The position numbers and the translations under genes were made by a program. This document shows, piece by piece, positions 59,530-64,000 of a stretch of 64,000 bases of DNA. Below the pieces are notes generated by a model. The model had not been told where the DNA came from, did no database searches, and saw only the letters and a list, made by a program, of their open reading frames with translations. This stretch comes from Nitrososphaerales archaeon. GTDB lineage: Archaea > Thermoproteota > Nitrososphaeria > Nitrososphaerales > CADDZS01. The first letter of the stretch is position 1. The number at the start of each line of letters is the position of its first letter. Location: contig JASHOD010000107.1 of assembly GCA_030041295.1 (NCBI GenBank), positions 1 through 64,000 on the forward strand. The letters run 5' to 3'.

Positions 59530-60773
59530 TTAGACCGGAGGTTTTCCTACCTTTGGGACAAGAGGCAAGATTCCACCCAAGATAAGCGAGATTACGGTGA
59601 CAACGAGAAAGGCTCCATTCAAGGTCCCGAGAAATGAAGGGGTTGCGAGCACTCATACAAGAAACGGTCCTATCGCACTCCCTCCTGCATTTCCTATTCC
59701 CCAAACTATGGAATTACTCAAAGTTGCAGCTTCTTTTGGGACAACGCCAGATGCTAGCGGCATAAGGAGAGGGAATTGCGTGAAAGTGAAAAATGCGAAA
59801 ACGGAGAATAATGCTAACTGAAGATAGATGTTACTCGTATAGAGAACCAGTAGGATAACCAATCCGGATCCCACGGTTGTGATACCAAGAGCCAATCTCC
59901 TTCCAAACCTGTCCGCTATAGAGCCAAACAGTGGTTGTCCTAACACGGGCAACCTAAGTATCAGTGAAAAAGCTAGACCCGATCGAAAGCTTGTGATTCC
60001 ACTCACTCGTTGCAAATACTCGGGGGTGAAGCTTACGATTCCAAAAGAAAATATCCCCTTCATGAATGACGCTATGGTTAGAGCAAGAATCGAATTTAGT
60101 ATGGCTCTTAATGGAACAGTCGTCAGCTTGCTGTTTTTGCTAGCTTTGATTTCGTTTGCCTCGAGTGGTTCTTTTTCAGAAGCCCCCAAATTGATTTTCT
60201 TTAGGATCGAGACGACTAGGAATCCAATAACGAAAGCTTAAGACTGCGAGTGTAATTATCGAATGGATTGTGACAAAAGCTACGAGAGACGTAACTTGAA
60301 GTGGACCCGTTGATTCCCATAGCTCGTCCTATCGAGTGAGCTGGCCAAGTTTGGCTCAAAACAGATCCGTCCAGAGGATGATAGAATGAACTTCCGATCC
60401 CATCGATTATTGAAAATGGCATGAGAAAGAAAAAGAGTTCCGTGCCTGATGCGAAGAGGTTTGCAAGAGCGTACCCTGCTATTCCAACACCCATTAAGAA
60501 CAAGCCTATTGATAGAAGTGGACCATACCTCTACGTTCTGTCTGCCATCCTATGGACAAGTGGGCTCGCAACCACTGAGAACAACAAATTCAGCAATGAA
60601 GCTAGTATTCCAATTATGAGGAGTGATGACACATTGGAAACTCCAAATGTGTACGAGGTTAGAGGAAACAGGAAAAAGGGAAAAGGGTACAATGTAATGA
60701 AGACGTATCCGTTTCCGTCGTTCGCGAAATGAGCTAGCGATGTCGCAATCAGGCTCTGTATTCTATATTCCAT
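59530..60773 (-). pseudogene. MFS transporter, multiply broken
   Basis: Fragments of one 12-helix MFS protein lie in order: 60773-60531 (ATSLAHFANDGNGYVFITLY, VVASPLVHRMADRT), TAG at 60531-60533, RYGPLLSIGLFLMGVGIAGY onward in frame to about 60310, a frameshift (then GPLQVTSLVAFVTIHSII), a second shift at a G5 run near 60186-60190, then KGIFSFGIVSFTPEYLQR and SIADRFGRRLALGI (motif A of the second half), TGA at 59653-59655, and the last helix ending 59530. At least four lesions make sequencing error unlikely. A former transporter of the peptide cluster. Confidence 0.85.
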
Positions 60774-60921
60774 TCCTTCGTTCCGACTTTTTCAAAAAAG
60801 AGAGCTGAATCCTTTGATTAGTTGAAAATAGAGATAAAGAGAGAGTTCAGGCAATTATAATCCTTAGCCGATGACCCAATTCAAAAGAACGAAGAGCATC
60901 TACACATTGTGCCATCCAGCC

Positions 60922-60931
60922 CTATATCTTA
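60922..60931 (+). promoter_or_regulatory. TATA box of dienelactone-hydrolase gene
   Basis: CTATATCTTA lies about 28-37 nt upstream of the ATG at 60959, matching archaeal TATA spacing for a leaderless or near-leaderless transcript. Confidence 0.5.
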
Positions 60932-60958
60932 ATACAAAGTCCTGTCCAGGTCAGATTC

Positions 60959-61726
60959 ATGCAGCAGCAGTATACAACCGACATGTATCAGGGGATGTTA
61001 GCAGAGACCGTTACAATTCGCGGAAATAATGCCGAAGTCATCAATGCGTACTTCGCTCGCCCACTTGGCAGTGGGCCCTTCCCCGGCATTGTGTTGATTC
61101 ACCACGCGCCCGGATGGGACGAGATTTACAAAGAATTCTCTCGCAAATTTGCTTACCACGGATATCTCGCAATTTGCCCCAACATCTACTTCCGATTCGG
61201 TCACGGTTCTCCCGATGAGGTCGCAACAAAGGTTCGCTCCGCGGGAGGCGTAGGAGATGACGAGGTTATAGGCGATGTGCAAGGATGCATTGATTATTTG
61301 AGATCTCTTCCGATATGCAGTGGCAAGATTGGAGTTATTGGCAGCTGCTCCGGAGGCAGACACACCTACCTTGTGGCTTGTCGCGCAAAAGGAGTAGACG
61401 CCGCCGTCGATCTCTGGGGAGGCAGGGTTGTCATGTCAAAGGAGGAACTGACACCAAAGACTCCTGTAGCGCCAATAGAGTACACAAAGAACCTATCGTG
61501 TCCGTTGCTTGGACTCTTTGGGGATGAAGACAGGTCTCCTACGCCTGCACAAGTGGCTCAGCAGGAAGAGGAACTGAAGAAATATGGGAAGAACTACGAG
61601 TTCCACATGTATCCAAAAGCAGGTCACGGATTCTTCTACTACGATAGGGGTGCGTATAGGCAAGAGCAAGCGGTTGACGGATGGCAAAAAGTCTTCGCCT
61701 TCTTCGGAAAGTATCTTTCTACTTAG
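60959..61726 (+). CDS. Dienelactone hydrolase family protein
   Basis: 255 residues, alpha/beta hydrolase. The nucleophile elbow is IGVIGSCSGGRHTY with Cys as in dienelactone hydrolases, Asp in LLGLFGDEDRSPTP, and His in PKAGHGFFYYDRG, giving the Cys-Asp-His triad. The N-terminus PFPGIVLIHHAPGWDEIYKEFSRKF is canonical. It hydrolyses lactones or esters. The next gene starts 40 nt later. Confidence 0.9.
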   Translation: MQQQYTTDMYQGMLAETVTIRGNNAEVINAYFARPLGSGPFPGIVLIHHAPGWDEIYKEFSRKFAYHGYLAICPNIYFRFGHGSPDEVATKVRSAGGVGDDEVIGDVQGCIDYLRSLPICSGKIGVIGSCSGGRHTYLVACRAKGVDAAVDLWGGRVVMSKEELTPKTPVAPIEYTKNLSCPLLGLFGDEDRSPTPAQVAQQEEELKKYGKNYEFHMYPKAGHGFFYYDRGAYRQEQAVDGWQKVFAFFGKYLST

Positions 61727-61766
61727 GGCACTTTCAAAGGAAAAACATGTGGGTGAGTGATGCTGG

Positions 61767-62039
61767 TTGTCATGCACGGGGATCGTGGAAAGCTGTCAAA
61801 CTTCTGACAGTGCGGCAGACGGAAAACAGGGCTGGTTCAAGCTCGAGCAGGTCGTGATTACTCTTGACACAGGCATCCATACTTCCTCCCAGTACGCCCT
61901 GAGCATAGATTTTGTCGGTGAGTCGCAAAATATCAAGACTACGGTGGAACTGAGCCCGAAATCCGCGAGCGGTCTTTCGGAGATTATCCGAGCGGCCTTG
62001 TCCCGCGGAGTCAAAATGGGAATCGTCGACGAAGGCTAG
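61767..62039 (+). CDS. DUF6295-like protein
   Basis: 90 residues: GKQGWFKLEQVVITLDTGIH and YALSIDFVG then TTVELSPKSASGLSEIIRAAL match the DUF6295 layout as I recall it (a small beta/alpha protein mostly in Actinobacteria). Presence here may indicate transfer. TTG start; a Cys pair lies near the N-terminus. Function unknown. Confidence 0.6.
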   Translation: MSCTGIVESCQTSDSAADGKQGWFKLEQVVITLDTGIHTSSQYALSIDFVGESQNIKTTVELSPKSASGLSEIIRAALSRGVKMGIVDEG

Positions 62040-62111
62040 AAGATTCAGAACTCTCCAGCCTAATCATCATCTTCGGTAATCTAAAGAGTCGACCAAATGG
62101 AAAATAGAAAC

Positions 62112-63338
62112 TCAATCGTCCGAGAATTGTTTCCCTTTCTTGAAAACCGTGACTATGTTTGCTGGTGCTAGTGCTTCGATGTCCCGGACGGGATTGCCTT
62201 TTACAACCACGACGTCGGCATCGAATCCTTTCTTGAGCTGCCCGGCATTGGTCAAACCCAAGCATCGCGCAGCTCTTGAGGTTGCAGAAACAAGGGCCTC
62301 CTTGTTTCCCATAGACTTCGCAATCGCGACTAGCTCGAGATAGTTCTTCCCGTGCGGCTGTTCGTCCGTCCCTCCAAAGTCGGTTCCGCTAACTACGTCG
62401 AGCTCGTACTCCTTTGCGATTTTCATATCCGAGTTCACATGCCTCCTGACAAAGACTGAATCTTTCGCACTGGGATCGTCAATCATGGAAGCAAAAGTGG
62501 GATTCGTGACGAAGATGGCGAGCGTTGGAACGTAGAATATACCTTTCTTCTTGATCTGGGCTGCCATTTCACTTGTAAGCGCCATCCCATGCTCAATCGA
62601 GTCCACGCCGGCTTCGATGACATTTCCCATGGACTCCTCTCCTATAGCATGGGCTGCAACCTTTATCCCAACCTTGTGAGCTTCATCCACTATAGCTTTC
62701 AGTTCCTCAACGGTCAGCTGGGGCCTGATGCGAAAATCTTTGGACTCGACAGACCCAACCGTCGAACCTGTAGCTGCATAGACTTTCACAAAATCGGCTC
62801 CATCTCTTACTACTTTGCGGACGGCTTTGCGTAGCTCCCAAGGACCGTCTCCAAAATACGAATAGGAAAGTTCCTGGGCAATATGAAGCGGAAGCGTTGT
62901 TGGATCATCGTCTCCGCCCGTCTGTCCTAAAGATCGCGCACATGAGAGCAGCGTCGGACCTTTTATTGCCCCCTCCCTGATCGCAGCACTTAGAAAAGAC
63001 CCTCCTTTGCTACCCATGTCTCTCGCAGCCGTGAAGCCGGACTTTAACAAGGAGGTTAGCTGAGGCACGCTTCTCAACACTGCGAGGCTCTCCGGCACGG
63101 TTACCCAGGACATAAGATCAAATGCCCTTGAGCCGAAGAAATGTACATGTGCGTCTATAAGTCCGGGGATGATTGTATATCCGCTACCGCCCAAGATTCT
63201 CGAGTTAGGCGGTAGATCGACCTCGTTCTCCGCTCCAGCCTCGAGTATGGTTCCCCCATCCTCATCAACGACCACGGCGCCTTTTTCAAAATAGTCCTTT
63301 CCGTCAAAGAGACCGCCTTTGATGATGACCAAATTCAT
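62112..63338 (-). CDS. Amidohydrolase (prolidase/imidazolonepropionase-like)
   Basis: 408 residues. Metal motif HxH in LIDAHVHFFGSRAF, candidate carboxylated Lys in ADFVKVYAATG, His in KVAAHAIGEES and SIEHGMAL, and Asp in VSGTDFGGTDEQPHG, the ordered set of the metal-dependent hydrolase superfamily. The closest pattern is the Xaa-Pro dipeptidase/imidazolonepropionase-like group that hydrolyses N-acyl or X-Pro dipeptides. It closes the peptide-catabolism neighbourhood, convergent with the DUF6295-like gene. Confidence 0.9.
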   Translation of the reverse strand: MNLVIIKGGLFDGKDYFEKGAVVVDEDGGTILEAGAENEVDLPPNSRILGGSGYTIIPGLIDAHVHFFGSRAFDLMSWVTVPESLAVLRSVPQLTSLLKSGFTAARDMGSKGGSFLSAAIREGAIKGPTLLSCARSLGQTGGDDDPTTLPLHIAQELSYSYFGDGPWELRKAVRKVVRDGADFVKVYAATGSTVGSVESKDFRIRPQLTVEELKAIVDEAHKVGIKVAAHAIGEESMGNVIEAGVDSIEHGMALTSEMAAQIKKKGIFYVPTLAIFVTNPTFASMIDDPSAKDSVFVRRHVNSDMKIAKEYELDVVSGTDFGGTDEQPHGKNYLELVAIAKSMGNKEALVSATSRAARCLGLTNAGQLKKGFDADVVVVKGNPVRDIEALAPANIVTVFKKGKQFSDD

Positions 63339-63441
63339 ACTTTTCCTTTTACCAACAGGAGACCCGTATTTTAACTGATGTTATTCTATCTTTACTTCGA
63401 ACAAAATGGGCCAACAAAATTCTGCGCGAAATGCAAAAGAG

Positions 63442-64000
63442 GCCTCCGTGTAGTCTTCGGTTGATTACAAAAATGAGCTAATAGTGATTTTCCCGCCAAT
63501 TGTAAAGAGCACATTTTAATAATAGTTACTGTAGTATTACTGTAACTAAAACTCTAGAAAAGCTACAACAACAAGAAAAATGGATATGGGCACTCTTGTC
63601 GTCGTTATCGTCATCGCTGGTACGAAAGTCAATCAGACAAAACTATTCTCCTCCTTCACCAGAAGTACTTTCACTTATGCAAGAATATCGGAAGATGACA
63701 AACGATGCGATTAGAATTGGTATCGCCAACAATAATCTCTCAAACCTGAAGAAGCTATCAAAGCTAACTTACAAAGAACTAAAGCACTACAAAGACATAC
63801 CTTCCTGCTATAAGTTATGTGCAATTTCAAAAGCTGCAGGTATTTTATCTTCTAGAAAGAAGTCAATCAATAGAGGTTATCCAACTAGAGATCCATATGT
63901 GAAACGACCATTACTAGTTTCTTGTTACGGTTTTAAGATTGTAAATGGGAAACTGCGAATTCCTCTTTCAAAGAGAAGGTACGAATTCATCCCTCTTGAT
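63442..64000 (+). mobile_element. TnpB element, left end (copy E; right part beyond window)
   Basis: GCCTCCGTGTAGTCTTCGG then TTGATTAC at 63442-63468 matches the left terminal repeat of copies C and D apart from three outer substitutions. The tnpB coding sequence follows 40-70 nt later and runs off the window. A TATA-like ATTTTAATAATAG (63512-63524) lies between. This is the probable autonomous form of the family. Confidence 0.8.
63506..64000 (+). CDS. tnpB: TnpB, N-terminal part (continues past window)
   Basis: The frame open from 63506 reads ITVTKTLEKLQQQEKWIWAL, RKSIRQNYSPPSPEVLSLMQ, MTNDAIRIGIANNNLSNLKK, then YKELKHYKDIPSCYKLCAIS and VKRPLLVSCYGFKIVNGKLR at the right edge. This is the wedge/REC-like beginning of TnpB proteins. 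No ATG/GTG precedes the conserved start; the first TTG in frame is at 63596 and an ATT at 63536 sits about 15-25 nt below the TATA-like site, so the start is unresolved. It probably encodes the nuclease of the same family whose C-terminal part is at the window's left edge. Confidence 0.8.

Noticed and set aside
39159-60773. In-frame TAG in three genes (PIN, phosphatase, MFS) as a sign of pyrrolysine recoding
   Set aside because: Intact genes in the window, such as the JAMM protease, the Ig-like protein and the aldehyde dehydrogenase, end with TAG; other broken genes carry TAA, TGA or frameshifts. Ordinary pseudogenisation explains all cases.

Overview
The window comes from an archaeon, most likely of the class Nitrososphaeria (Thaumarchaeota) and probably a heterotrophic rather than ammonia-oxidising member. 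The archaeal signs are a CdvB/ESCRT-III division protein, an intron-containing tRNA-Leu, an eIF1/SUI1 protein, a JAMM protease beside an E1-like enzyme, an HTH_10 (bacterio-opsin activator type) regulator, many TTG/GTG starts and TATA boxes about 25-30 nt upstream of start codons. DUF6659, DUF5678, DUF5679 and tiny zinc-finger proteins point to the thaumarchaeal lineage. No ammonia-oxidation gene is present. Permeases, peptidases and amidohydrolases suggest growth on amino acids and peptides. The taxonomic placement is inference.

Layout. 1-2.5 kb: 3' part of a TnpB gene, eIF1, two decayed small genes and a membrane protein. 2.6-6.0 kb: a giant Ig-like surface protein. 6.2-8.1 kb: a TnpB-derived repeat, then JAMM protease and MoeB-rhodanese. 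8.1-14.2 kb: small membrane and unknown genes, then a heterodimeric ABC exporter. 14.4-21 kb: aldehyde dehydrogenase, a retropepsin-like/DUF5678 cassette, a SWIM-finger transposase, a tyrosine phosphatase and a UPF0175/DUF3368 toxin-antitoxin pair. 21.15-28.33 kb: a candidate integrated element bounded by a tRNA-Leu and a 17-bp copy of its 3' end. It carries a tyrosine recombinase, an RHH/winged-helix protein, a frameshifted ATPase, a V4R protein and a divergent MFS/HTH_10 pair. 28.5-31 kb: cysteine synthase and a transsulfuration enzyme (metB type). 31-44 kb: a PD-(D/E)XK-like protein, transporters, TrkA/MscS, PhzF, ABC-2 exporter, several broken genes, DUF72 and TatC. 44-52 kb: secreted or zinc-ribbon membrane proteins, CdvB and small zinc proteins. 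52-63.3 kb: a peptide/D-amino-acid catabolism neighbourhood (C45 amidase, amino-acid permease, M19 dipeptidase, M24 peptidase, D-threonine-aldolase-like enzyme, dienelactone hydrolase, amidohydrolase). 63.4 kb to the end: left end and N-terminal part of another TnpB element.

The most interesting system is a family of TnpB-associated elements. They have near-perfect 24-bp terminal inverted repeats and a strongly conserved 3' core that could be the guide-RNA (omega RNA) region. Five copies are visible: a right half (1-500), a 5'-truncated copy (6162-6368), a complete 261-bp non-autonomous copy (29602-29862), a 53-bp minimal copy (31428-31480) and a left half with tnpB (63442-64000). The 261-bp copy is inserted inside the metB-type gene immediately after its original start. 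Its 8-bp flanks (GACTGGGG/GATTGGGG) look like a target-site duplication, and removing the element restores the ancestral reading frame. The gene now has to start inside the transposon.

The window also holds many recently broken genes: in-frame stops or frameshifts in SnoaL, DUF4287, PIN, GNAT, low-molecular-weight phosphatase, ATPase, MFS and TnpB genes. This suggests an accessory, fast-turnover region, although some single-base lesions could be sequencing errors.
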